A DNA stretch of 64,000 nucleotides from Symbiodinium sp. CCMP2592 (Eukaryota > Sar > Dinophyceae > Suessiales > Symbiodiniaceae). The position numbers were made by a program, and so were the translations under genes. The DNA lies in the NCBI GenBank assembly GCA_905221615.1, contig CAJNDT010004646.1, positions 434,001 to 498,000 of the forward strand. The letters run 5' to 3'. The notes beneath the pieces are model-generated. The model had not been told where the DNA came from. It did not search any database and saw only the letters and a list, made by a program, of their open reading frames with translations. Shown in pieces: positions 9,216 to 18,499 of this stretch; position 1 is the first letter of the stretch; every line of letters begins with the position of its first letter.

Positions 9216-11551
9216 GGAGGAACAGTAACTTTGTCGGCTTCCCTCCTGGAAATTCTCACCTCTGTGACTTCAGGATCCGCATCTCCATCAGGATCACGCG
9301 CATGCGAACCAGGATCCGATTCGGGTTTGCCCCCTCCACCTTTCTTCTTGTCATCATCGTCGTCAGGCGGATCTGGAGGATCATACCCCGTGCCGGTACC
9401 TTCATCATGCTCTTCCTCTCCGTTCTCGTCGCCAGCTTCATCACCGTCATCGTCTCCATTGTTTTCTTGAATCGTTTCAGCGAATAATCTCCACTCATCA
9501 CGATCAGCTCTGAGACGTTGTTCGGCTTTCTGAGCCTTGAGTACTTCACTTCGCAGATCAGCAATCTTCTCCTCGTACTGTTCCGCGATCTCTTTCTCGA
9601 TCTGACGCCTCCTTGCCTCATGGATGGAATCGTCATAGGCGACAGGGGGACCAATGAGGTCGTTGCCCTTCGTAGATGCGGTGACACCGTCGATGCCAAC
9701 AGGTCTTGAGGAGCTGGCCGATGCTGTGGACTTCGATCCCAACATCCCGCGATCCCCCAAGAGTTCGCGTAGCTGTCGATCACGCACGGCTGCCGCATCA
9801 CTTTTCCCATGAAATCCGCTTGGTATGCCAAACAAAGTGGCTGCACTAGGCGTGGAACGCGCAAGCGCTGGGCTGCTAATACCTGGCACGTGGTGCTCGG
9901 GCATTGCATCCGCCACGATTGGCATTGAACTGCGGCCAGTGAAGAAGTTTCCACCGGTGAATGGAATTCCGTCCATCACAAGGTTCTTGTCCTTGTCCGA
10001 TTCCGAGAATGCGAACTTCTCTTTGGCGACTGGACTAACTTGACTTGGGGACCGTATTTCAGGGGATCGTACCTCATCTCCTACGGAAAATGCAGGCATT
10101 ACATCCTTTCCTACGTGCTCCCAGCCAGACTCAGTAGTCCTCGAAGACATGGGCATGCTCGAAGGTCGCGTCGCTCCTCCTTGATTGGAGTTTCGCGCTG
10201 CCTCCAATTCGCTGCGTGTCCTCGCTTGAAGATCTTCTTGTGCTTTGAGCGTTTTCCTGAGTTCACTCAGCTCGTCGTGCAAGGTAGGCAATGATCGCCT
10301 TGCATGATCTTCATTCTGATGAAGTCGTTCCTCTGCTTCTTGCATCCTCTTCACAGCCATTCTGCGGTACTCTTCCTCTTCACCAAGACGTTCGCGAAGC
10401 CGAAATCGTTCTTGTTCAATGGCTGCGCTGTTTCCAGCTAGCCCTTGGATCTCGTTCACAGCCCGCAACTCCTGGTTCTTGACCAAGTGGAATCGTTCCT
10501 GCATTGCTTGTAAGGCTTGTTCCGAACTTGCTGTGTTTGACCGGAGGACCAAGTTCTCTCTGGCGTGTTCATGAAGTTCATGAGTCAGACGCTCATACTC
10601 ACGTGCCATAAGCTCACCATCACCTTGCGCTCTTGCCTCCAACTGCACAAAGTTGGTGGCTGCCTCCGTGCGGAACACGTGTAGCTGTTGAGCTAAATCC
10701 TCGGCAACGGCATGTGCTTGACGTTGTTGAGCAGAGTTCTGCTCATCCATGCGAAACAAAGCTGTTTCATAGTCTCGCTTCATCTCCTGATTGACATTGT
10801 TGATGTGCCTCATGGCTAAACATGCATGATCACGTTGTCGTTCCAATTCCTCAATGCGAATTCCAGATCCTTCATCTTCTTGCTGCATCTCCTTGATCTT
10901 GTCCATCAGGGTCTGCACGATTCCTTCGTACTCTTGCACCTGACTGCGATAGTACATCTGTTGTGCAAGGTTCGATGCTTCGAACTGTTGCGAAATCGTC
11001 AGTTCCTGGTAGGCATTCGGACCATCAGCTATTGCAGGCGTGGCCACGGATGATGCATCACCACGTGCAGGAATCGTATCCAGTGTCATGTCCAGATCGT
11101 CAGAGTCGCGTGGTTGATTGGTAACCATCCGATTCCAAGTCATGGACTTGTCACGCCCACGGGTAGCCGAAGTCCTCGATCGTGCTGAAGAGCTTCTCGA
11201 AGATGATGGTCTTGACTTCTTCTCCAAGGTCTTGACTCCTTTGTCCTTAGCCCTGGACGTAGTCCGAGGTGCCTGAAAACCAGACGCTTCGGCCCGTCGT
11301 TCTGGAGCCTTGCCCGTCCTCGAACCTGTGGATGTCGGACGTGAAGGCGTAGATGCTCTTGGTAGACTCTTTGCTTTCCCCTTGGGAACTGCCTTTGCAA
11401 TGGCAAGCGCAGAAGATTGACCTTTGTCATCCTCCGTGGAGCTATCAACGGATTGCACCACTGTGTCATCAGCTGTTGACTCACCAACGGCTGGCGCTGC
11501 CACATCGGCACCGAAAGTCATTGTCGTATCTTGACTTGATCCTGAGTTCAT
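9158..11551 (-). CDS. Element 1 Gag leader: long disordered and coiled-coil protein
   Basis: A 797-codon frame starting at a real ATG (11551-11549), the first in frame after a TGA 15 bases upstream. Residues 1-150 are Ser/Thr/Lys/Arg-rich and likely disordered. Residues about 190-470 are a long heptad-rich coiled coil (for example EELERQRDHACLAMRHINN and RLGEEEEYRRMAVKRMQEAE). A Ser/Pro/Gly linker, a second short coiled coil (about 650-710) and an acidic Asp/Gly/Glu stretch follow, then VTVPPWPTLTHLNNWRSVC. The last residues match the start of the Gag core, and a lost base at about 9166-9168 ends the frame early. It is probably the N-terminal part of one Gag-Pol polyprotein, with the coiled coil aiding assembly (inference). 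An alternative is a separate structural ORF. Confidence 0.85.
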   Translation of the reverse strand: MNSGSSQDTTMTFGADVAAPAVGESTADDTVVQSVDSSTEDDKGQSSALAIAKAVPKGKAKSLPRASTPSRPTSTGSRTGKAPERRAEASGFQAPRTTSRAKDKGVKTLEKKSRPSSSRSSSARSRTSATRGRDKSMTWNRMVTNQPRDSDDLDMTLDTIPARGDASSVATPAIADGPNAYQELTISQQFEASNLAQQMYYRSQVQEYEGIVQTLMDKIKEMQQEDEGSGIRIEELERQRDHACLAMRHINNVNQEMKRDYETALFRMDEQNSAQQRQAHAVAEDLAQQLHVFRTEAATNFVQLEARAQGDGELMAREYERLTHELHEHARENLVLRSNTASSEQALQAMQERFHLVKNQELRAVNEIQGLAGNSAAIEQERFRLRERLGEEEEYRRMAVKRMQEAEERLHQNEDHARRSLPTLHDELSELRKTLKAQEDLQARTRSELEAARNSNQGGATRPSSMPMSSRTTESGWEHVGKDVMPAFSVGDEVRSPEIRSPSQVSPVAKEKFAFSESDKDKNLVMDGIPFTGGNFFTGRSSMPIVADAMPEHHVPGISSPALARSTPSAATLFGIPSGFHGKSDAAAVRDRQLRELLGDRGMLGSKSTASASSSRPVGIDGVTASTKGNDLIGPPVAYDDSIHEARRRQIEKEIAEQYEEKIADLRSEVLKAQKAEQRLRADRDEWRLFAETIQENNGDDDGDEAGDENGEEEHDEGTGTGYDPPDPPDDDDDKKKGGGGKPESDPGSHARDPDGDADPEVTEVRISRREADKVTVPPWPTLTHLNNWRSVCTAMS

Positions 11552-12059
11552 TGTGGTCGTAGTAGATCAAGTAGTCGTTGCTGTAGAAAGGCAGAGCCGC
11601 GTACGGCTGATAACCTGCGTGGGGGATTGATCTCGACTTGGTTGCTGCTCTCCCCACCAGAGCTGTAATGAATGTAGGTGTGGCTGGCTAGCACTCTCCA
11701 CAGACTGGACCCTGTCTCTCCCTCTTACTTCCACACGTGCGATCCTATGCAGGCAGAACCGGCGGCCGTTCCTTTTGCACTCACTGCCGGCGGCGGTTCG
11801 TCTGTGCAACGGGATAGCTCTGATTGCTCAGGATAGAAGACACATATAGCACTTAGCTATGGGCATTGACTTGAGCCAAACGTTGCGTTGGCGGTCACAT
11901 AGAAAGGTAAAGATGAGGGATGCGTAGCATGCCCCCTAGAGTCGAGGGACGCGTAGCGTGCCCCCTTCTCTTGCACTTTACACGGTCTTGCTCACAGCTC
12001 TTATAGTGACACCTTAGAACTTGACAAGGCATCGCAGTCCGTTCGCATAAACACACCCC
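11552..12059. other. Leader region upstream of element 1 Gag
   Basis: About 500 bases with no convincing protein lie 5' of the Gag ATG on the minus strand. They hold two 23 bp direct repeats (11915-11937 and 11944-11966, two mismatches) and an 11-base match to the 3' end of the dinoflagellate spliced leader (11870-11880, minus strand). This is where a 5' LTR and leader would be expected, but no matching copy exists in the window to define an LTR. Confidence 0.5.
11915..11966 (-). repeat. Two 23 bp direct repeats upstream of Gag
   Basis: The sequence GAGGGAYGCGTAGCRTGCCC followed by CCT occurs at 11915-11937 and 11944-11966, differing at two positions and separated by six bases. It lies about 365-415 bases upstream of the element 1 Gag ATG, so a regulatory repeat in the element promoter is possible, but only the repetition is visible. 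Confidence 0.6.
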
Positions 12060-12420
12060 TCATGTGGCGACTCCATTTCGTCATCTCATCTCCAACACTA
12101 TCCATGGCGGGGCGATTCCGATTCATCATATCTTGCACACGCCCTCTCATTTGGCGATTCCGACTCATCAGGTATCTTTAACACGCCTTTCCCAAGGAAG
12201 CAGATTCCGGTTCATCATATATCTTTACACGTCCCCTCCATTGAAATTTGGGGAATGTGGTCAGTATTATACAGATGGTATACTATATCATTTGAAAAAC
12301 GCCTTTCATTTGGCGATTCCGGTTCATCATATATATTAAACACGCCCCCCCCCCCCAACTTGCGCGATTCCGCTTTGTCATATACCTTAAACATGCCTTT
12401 CCTTGCTGGCCTATCTACGG
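12060..12420. repeat. Degenerate minisatellite, period about 50-60 bp
   Basis: Five or six imperfect units share a core close to GGCGATTCCGGTTCATCATA followed by TATCTTTAACACGCC (cores near 12110, 12155, 12205, 12315 and 12365). Unit length varies and one unit carries a run of C residues at about 12345-12356. Nothing in it looks coding. Confidence 0.75.
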
Positions 12421-12439
12421 TTACAACGTATGCGCATGT

Positions 12440-12680
12440 AAGGCTTCAACAGACACCTAAAATACAGAAAAACATAGATACGTAAATCAAAAAAGAGAAC
12501 ACAAAAAAACACAGATAACGCAAAAAAGACAAAGACTACGCAAAACCAAGACACGGATTAATTACCCAAAAACTTGGGCACGGGAAGCTATTATTTGGGA
12601 CATGAGACAAAAAAGGAGAAACAAGACACAGACAACGCCAAGAAAAAGACACAGATAACGCAGAATCAAAGACACAGATC
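12440..12680. repeat. A-rich imperfect repeat
   Basis: The plus strand is built from variants of GACACAGATAACGCAAAAA (near 12505, 12535, 12625, 12650 and 12670) separated by A-rich spacers. It abuts the left end of the kinase exons, so it may mark where that gene fragment was truncated. Confidence 0.65.
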
Positions 12681-12739
12681 ACCCCCGTACCGGATACAAT
12701 AGAGCGCAAGCATCACCCCTCCTGAACATGCAGCAAAGC

Positions 12740-13280
12740 ATCTTCTTGCTATGCAAGTACTGTAGGGCAAGCGCCGCTGCGGCGACATAGAATTTTGCAC
12801 AGTCTTCATTGCCCCAAAGATTCTGCTTCTTGTATGTCGAATAGAGCTCCCCGCCAAGTGCCACTTCGAGGAGGAAGTGCAGGAAATCTGGGGCATTGAA
12901 TGTTTCGTGAAGTCTGATGATGAAGGGACAATCGCACATCCTTGGGATGCAGGGCCGCTTGAGACTGTGCGACTAAGGCGGCTACATACCTGCAAGCAGA
13001 AGTGTTGGCTGACAGATTACATACGCTAAACCCAAGCGGCAGCTGTACCTTCTTCTCGCTCATGACACTTGCTTGCATTCCTTCCTCGACGACCTAAGTT
13101 GTCAATTTACGAACACAAATATCACAGTTCACGGTGTGGCAGCTCTGCTTGTCGAGGAGCATGGCCCTTGCTGATGGACTTCAGTGCGAACATTCGGCCA
13201 TGTCCGTCTTCCACGAGCTGCACCGTTCCGAAGCCACCGTTGCCTAAACGGCCGCGCCTTGGAACAAAATGGCTTTCGCA
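12740..13280 (-). CDS. PKG/PKA-like protein kinase gene fragment, three exons
   Basis: Three minus-strand exons spell the N-lobe of an AGC-family kinase. Exon 1 (about 13280-13161) holds the ATP-binding Gly loop, GRLGNGGFGTVQLVED, and the ALK lysine in FALKSISKGH. Exon 2 (13093-13041) gives VVEEGMQASVMSEKKVQ, containing the helix C glutamate. Exon 3 (12940-12740) gives MCDCPFIIRLHETFN and LEVALGGELYSTY through LQYLHSKK. Both introns start with GC and end with AG (13160-13094 and 13040-12941), and splicing them joins SKGH to VVEEGMQ and VQL to MCDCPF without adding or losing residues. The order matches cyclic-nucleotide-dependent kinases, which phosphorylate Ser/Thr. The catalytic-loop exon (RDLKPEN type) should follow to the left, but only A-rich repeat is there, and no cyclic-nucleotide-binding domain is seen to the right. 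It is probably a truncated copy, or the next exon is beyond the repeats. Confidence 0.75.
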
Positions 13281-15790
13281 TCGACTTCACAGTTCCGGCA
13301 CCATGATATCGCACCCCTTCGATACGTTTTCAGTGCATTTTCATTGTTTGCATCTTTGAATATACGAAACACTAGCCAGTGCCAGTGCTAGCCAGAAGAT
13401 GATCCCGACATGTGCACTTGCAGAGACCGTTCCAGCAGTGATTTTGGAAGCTCAGGGTCTAGGGTTTAGCGTTGCGGCAAGCCTGACGCAGATCCCAAAT
13501 GCCGAGGCACGGCATCAGATGCTGGAACTTCACGAAGGGAAAGACTACCTGCGCTTTAGGTGCGTGTTAGAACCCACGGTGGCGTGTGTACCACGGTGTG
13601 AAAGCTCGGGGCCTGCTGCTTGAGCAGCACGTCGTCGCCTGAGTCCTGCAGCACGCGCGCCTTGGTGGGTCTTTGCATCAGAGGTTCGCTAGACTTCGTT
13701 AGTTCATAAGTCTTTGAACAGCTGAAGGCTAATGGTTGGGAACCGCTTGGCTGGGGGCAGAAGACTTAAACGCAAATATTTCTTGTTCTTGAGTTTGGCG
13801 GGTTTATGATTTAAATGGTCGACGGATGCGGGGATATGTGCCGACGTACACATTACACACATACCATTTCTTTATGTACACGCGTGTGTCTGTGTGTGTG
13901 TGTGCACGCGTGTGTTTACCAGCAGTCTCATTATCGGAGGCGAACTTCATACGACCAATAAAGTAATTATTGCATGTAATAGTTACCCAGAGGCTCTCCA
14001 ACACAGACGACGTTCAGAAGACAGCCGTACTATTACTATACACCAGAGAGGTGACATGGGAATGACATGGGGAGGAGGACGCATACCCCACATACCACTT
14101 CCTTCGCAGGACAGCACGTACGGCGGGAGAACCATTAGGGGAGGGAACCCCCCCGAACCGCAGGGATAAAGCAACAACATCAACATCAACATCAATATTA
14201 ACATAATCATCAACAAGGGGAAGCAACGCGAACCACAGGGTGGGAAGGGACACCAACAACAACTGCAGGGGGGACGGGAAAAGCCAGGTTTATGGCAATG
14301 CAATGCAATATATGTAACCAACACTGGTAGCATATGGACCATTGCCCCAACTACTTCACAGGAGGAGGGAGAGTGGAGAATCCGTTCCACAGAAGGGGAG
14401 GAGGGGGCAACCAACCCGAACCAAACGGGGGGAGGGAATAGGTGCGGCAGTGGTATATATGGCAAATAACATACGGCCATATACTGTATGGACCACGGGG
14501 GGAGGGGGTGGCGCAACCATATACAGGGTATGGAGAGGGAACCAGGCCTACATAAAGTTGTACCTGACACGACACCGAACATCCCGAATGCCAAAAGGAG
14601 CGTGCAGCCAAACCTGGCAAGTTATGAAAGCCTAAAGTGCCTGAAGCATCAAAGCAACAGGGTTGTCTGGGACCGTGGCCAAGAAACGACCCATGTTGCC
14701 CTTCTTGCTTTCCTGGCTCAATGGCGATGAAGCCCAAAACGGCAACAAGCTGCTATTAGCTGGGGCCATCATAACAGTATTGAGAGCATGGCGTGTTGAA
14801 GGGCTTGGAGTCTGCAGAGCTACGTAAGGGCCCATGGCCCAAAAGACTGGCCTGCATCACCGAAGTCACTGAGTTCGTCATTCAACTACACCCGACCTGA
14901 CTTGTGCACCTAACTGAAACATCCTTGGGGACGTTATGAAGGCTCGGCAGTTAAGACTTCATTCTGCAACCTGCTTTGCCACCGGTACACGCCGCTCGCA
15001 TGACAGCTAACACGAGCTCTAAAAAACTTGTATAGACGTAGATGGGTCTGACACTTAGCGGTTGCCGCTACGCAATCGGGAATGCTCACACAATTTCCTA
15101 TGTTTATTCGCTTGACTCACATCGTGCACGAACTGGCTTTGTTCAGTGCGCCTCGTGGTAGACATCCTCGGGCTTCTCCAATGGTGCCTGACATCAAGAT
15201 GCCAGCTGTGCCAGCATGCGCTGCACTCGTCGAGCCCACTCGCTCTGCGCAGCTAAAGACCAATCCTGTAACACGACAGAGGAATCAGAAAGTTTAGGCT
15301 AGTCATCTACGAGTATGGCGTAAGCGTAGACGCTGGTGGACTTGCTTCGCAAGCACCAACGTGTCGCTCACTGCCTCCATGCCACCACACGACAAACCTG
15401 CAACGCTTCAGCACAAGCGAATCGGGAAACGTGGGAAGGTTTTGCGGTGCTGCCTTCAATAGGTACGTCAGCACAAACGCACTGAAGCTGTAGCATCTCT
15501 TTTTCGACAAGGCTAGTTGCAGCTTCCTCTTCGCGTCTTGCATCTTTCAAACACTGCAGACTGGAGCAAATACCGTTTTGAAGCTGTGCTTCGCTACACG
15601 CTTCAAACAATCACGAGCTGCTGACACCACAACATGCTGTCTGTGGCGTCCCAGAAACCGTTCACATCAATACAGTCGCTTTGAATTCAGAAGAACAGGT
15701 CAGCCGGCAGTGTGACGGTTTACATGCCAAATATGCCAGAATCTACATCCACTGCTGCCGCTTGGACCTGACGTCGCCATCAAGACTAGT
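13281..15790. other. No gene recognised; low-complexity blocks
   Basis: This stretch includes a TG/CG dinucleotide run (about 13884-13917) and a purine-rich imperfect repeat at about 14040-14560, built on variants of GGGAACCCCCCCGAACCGCAG and AACATCAAC. A 203-codon minus frame across 13983-14594 is a by-product of the repeat: its residues are low-complexity and repeat in step with the DNA. I see no conserved motif in the rest. Confidence 0.6.
13884..13917. repeat. TG dinucleotide microsatellite
   Basis: An interrupted TG/CG run, with (TG)n in the middle and CGCGTG at both ends. It is also close to an inverted arrangement (ACACGCGTGTG at left, GCACGCGTGTG at right). Confidence 0.85.
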
Positions 15791-16021
15791 TCAAGTTCTT
15801 CCATCTAATTGCCGCTTCCGCTCCACGAATTCGGACTGTTGTACTGGCCTGTTCGGCGGCGGCAATGTGTTCAGTAGCATCGGTGTTTCCTTGTTGTCTC
15901 GCATTGCTCTCGCCGCGCTTTCCTTGGCCTCCTTCGTCGTCCGACAATATTCTCCACAGTAAGCGCGCTCTCCGGTTGACCAGGGCACACTGAACTGCAT
16001 CCTGATCAGGCCGTGTGCTTT
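15791..16021 (-). CDS. Possible exon of a double-stranded RNA-binding domain protein
   Basis: After a splice-acceptor-like CCTCAG, the minus strand from 16021 reads KAHGLIRMQFSVPWSTGERA, then YCGEYCRTTKEAKESAARAM. The second half resembles the C-terminal half of a dsRBD: a beta hairpin ending in Gly, then a helix with the TKKEAK-x-x-AA pattern that contacts RNA. The preceding MQFSVPW would be a domain beta strand. The exon tail (PPPNRPVQQSEFVERKRQL) is Pro/Gln-rich. The first helix of the domain is not visible upstream, so this is one exon at most. The donor site is not decided; a GC after the GAAGCG near 15800 is possible. The call rests on a short motif. Confidence 0.4.
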   Translation of the reverse strand, partial: KAHGLIRMQFSVPWSTGERAYCGEYCRTTKEAKESAARAMRDNKETPMLLNTLPPPNRPVQQSEFVERKRQLDGRT

Positions 16022-17073
16022 CTGAGGTTCAGCCCACGGCAGGGAGTCTCCTAAGCAAGGCTGCTGCTGCGCTGCCATGGCCAATGCCGTGCAACTCATA
16101 GGTACCAATGCCCCACATTGCATACACAACCGTCAAGTGCATTTCTTGCGGGAGGCCGTGGGTCAACTGCTTGAGCCTGCTCGCGTGCATGCGGATTCGC
16201 CCACGAACAGTCGCACGCTCAATCACTGATTCAGACACGTTGGCATCACAAAGTTAGGGCACCTGCTACATGAACAAAACTCCTTCCGATCTCACGAAGC
16301 AGGGGTAGGATGAGTCGGGCTTCCATGCGCATTGATAACAAATACGCATCAGCAACAACACGATGTCCGACTGCAGGGATGCTGCAGGCTCCGAGAGGTT
16401 TCCAACATCTGCTAGCGGCTTTGCGAAACCTGAGGATATCCCACAGCGAATTGTCTGCAAGTCACCGCCATACTCACAACTTGGCTTGGAAGCATCGCGG
16501 GAACGCAATGCTACTGCGCGCCTTGGGCCCCCATTCGCGTCTGGTACTTCCAGCAGGCATGCCGCGGAGAGTGACTTCCTTGCGCATTCCCCCGTGTTCC
16601 CATATTCCCGTGCAAGCACTGCATGTCCCTTTCTTCGAGCGGCTGGTGGAACGATGGGTGGGTGGGGGCCAATGACTTCGAATTTGCTGGCTTTGGGCTC
16701 GGCTTCAGACCGTCAGAAAGCAAAGCCCAAGGTGTCGTCTCTTCTTGAAGCTACCCCAGCTAGAAGTAACTATCAGAGGTCCCCAAACTGTGAGAATGGC
16801 AGCCGAAAGAGCCAAAACAAGACTATCTTGACGGATATTGAAATAGCTGGCATCAGCTGATGCGAGTGTCAGCTGAAAGGTATTAGAAAGTCTTTAAACC
16901 CCCAAGTCAAACCTTCCAAATCCCTTTATTGCCTAAATTCCCCATTCAGCTCCATCAAATTCTCGGACCCAACAACCCCTTAAAACCTGAGACCGCTAAA
17001 GACTCAAAGACCCTGTCAAAATCAACTTCCATTGAAAGCACGGGAGGATGGACACCTCTGAACTTAGTGGCAT
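16022..17073. other. No gene recognised
   Basis: About 1 kb with overlapping short open frames on both strands, none with a recognisable motif or composition bias that singles it out. No repeats longer than a few bases were noticed. Confidence 0.5.
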
Positions 17074-17291
17074 GACTTGACCACAAGATTTGAAGTTGCC
17101 TGTGCATCGGTCACGCTCTCGTTGTCCTTGGCCGTCTCTTTGGTCGGGAATTCAGTCACCTCGGCCACAGGCGTTTGCGAGGCCTTCCTCTCAATCAAAA
17201 CACTCACAGTGATAGCTTCACAAGAAGATGATGTGGAACAGCAGGCCAAGTCCGTGCACCGCGCACTCGCCCACGTAAGGCAACGTGGCAT
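17074..17291. repeat. Duplicated segment, copy 1 (218 bp)
   Basis: This copy matches 18080-18282 closely over its whole length, in the same orientation, with few substitutions and a 15-base stretch (CAGGCCAAGTCCGTG) absent from the other copy. The minus strand is open in both copies (EAITVSVL then ERKASQTPVAEVTEF) and the length difference is a multiple of three, so a duplicated exon is possible, though the plus strand is also open. Confidence 0.85.
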
Positions 17292-18079
17292 CTTGAAAAC
17301 GATCTTAATTAGACGAACTCAACTTGAATCTGCCTGCAGCTTCTGAATATCTGCTTCGAGCTGGTCGGCGTCGGCAGACATCTCCTGCAGTGAAACCACA
17401 CGAGCGTCTTGAACCTATTGAACAGGCGGTGTCTCAAGTTTCGGGCCCCGGGCCAGGTTGGCCGGAGCCACGCCGCGGAGACGCTCTGCCTGAGGATGCT
17501 TGCGCTGACCATAGAGCCAAGCACATGAAACCGGAGACACCCAGTCCCAACCAACCTCCTTCTCGAGGAAGGCCGCGACCTTCTCCTGCCACAAGACTAA
17601 GACTAGCAGCTTCCATTGCAAAGCAGGGCAACCAGGACAAGCACATGGACAACCCACTGAGTGGGTTTTTCCGGATTCGGTGGTCTCGCCAGGAAGATGC
17701 CGGCTCAAAAACAACCCTGATATAAACATTCACGTAGGTGCAAGTAAAAATGGATTAATTGACGTGTCTTGCAGGTGGAAAGGGTGGACCCTGGAGACAC
17801 GAGGAGCGAACAGAATCCCACAAAAACATCTCGAAAGAGAGAGATGCGATGACTTCATTCTGTGCACGTCTCCTGAAAACCCTGGTCCTCAGCTGGAAAA
17901 GAGGGTGTGCTTCTGAGGCAAAGCAGCACAACCCAAACCCACCCTTTCGCCTTCAAATCTCCGCGTGCTTTTCTGACTCGCGCGGCCAGGGATGTGCCGG
18001 AGACCTGCACCCAGGGGCGCAGCTATGTCAGGCGTGTGAGAGCCAATGGGCAAATTCAGTTCAAGCGCCTAAGTTCCAA
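17292..18079. other. Spacer between the two copies of the duplicated segment
   Basis: Short frames occur on both strands. The minus strand at about 17560-17640 reads LWQEKVAAFLEKEVGWDW, which looks protein-like, but no family is recognised and splice sites cannot be placed. I do not call a gene here. Confidence 0.4.
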
Positions 18080-18282
18080 GACTTGATCACAAGATTTGAA
18101 GTTGCCTGTGCATCGGTCACGCTCTCGTTGTCCTTGGCCTTCTCTTTGGTCGGGAATTCAGTCACCTCGGCCACAGGCGTTTGCGAGGCCTTCATCTCAT
18201 TCAAAACACTCACAGTGATAGCTTCACAAGAAGATGATGTGGAACAGCACCGCGCACTCGCCCACGTAAGGCAACGTGGCAT
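18080..18282. repeat. Duplicated segment, copy 2 (203 bp)
   Basis: Second copy of 17074-17291, about 1 kb downstream, same orientation. It lacks 15 bases present in copy 1 and differs at a handful of sites. Just to its right the minus strand reads PLTPAKAVMLEGELAAGCEY (about 18395-18475), another protein-like stretch that may belong to the same undetermined gene. Confidence 0.85.
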
Positions 18283-18499
18283 GCAAAGATCACTGCAGCC
18301 TTCTGAATCACTTTGGGGCAGAGGCTTCCTGGACGGACTGGTCCTTCGTGGGGAGTTGCAAGTCGGAGAGGGAACTTCGAAGCAGCGTGTTTGCGACTGC
18401 CTTGTATTCACAGCCAGCGGCCAGTTCACCCTCGAGCATCACAGCCTTTGCAGGCGTCAAAGGGATTCTTGCCGAGCGATTCCTCACAAGCCAATCCTG

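Larger units (their letters stand above)
655..11551 (-). mobile_element. Large Ty1/copia-order retroelement (element 1), decayed
   Basis: Read on the minus strand, the order is coiled-coil Gag leader, Gag core with CCCH fingers, aspartic protease (DTG), integrase (HHCC and DDE), reverse transcriptase (YVDD), RNase H, then an extra coding block of about 2 kb. Protease-integrase-RT-RNase H is the Ty1/copia order. The protein runs continuously through four frame changes, near 9166, near 5993, near 2550-2600 and near 1770-1800. At the first two, one added or lost base restores the obvious protein, so this copy is probably defective. I found no pair of LTRs in the window: sequence right of 11551 is not repeated left of 655, so the 3' LTR, if present, is beyond position 1. 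The true ends may therefore reach from before 1 to about 12050. Class is firm, boundaries are not. Confidence 0.93.

Noticed and set aside
11838-11860. ATCAGAGC-type sequence upstream of element 1 Gag as a possible primer binding site
   Set aside because: It does not begin with TGG and is not next to a definable LTR end; the match is only eight bases.
13983-14594. 203-codon hydrophobic minus-strand frame
   Set aside because: Low-complexity Leu/Met/Pro/Cys sequence that repeats with the underlying purine-rich DNA repeat. Not a credible membrane protein.
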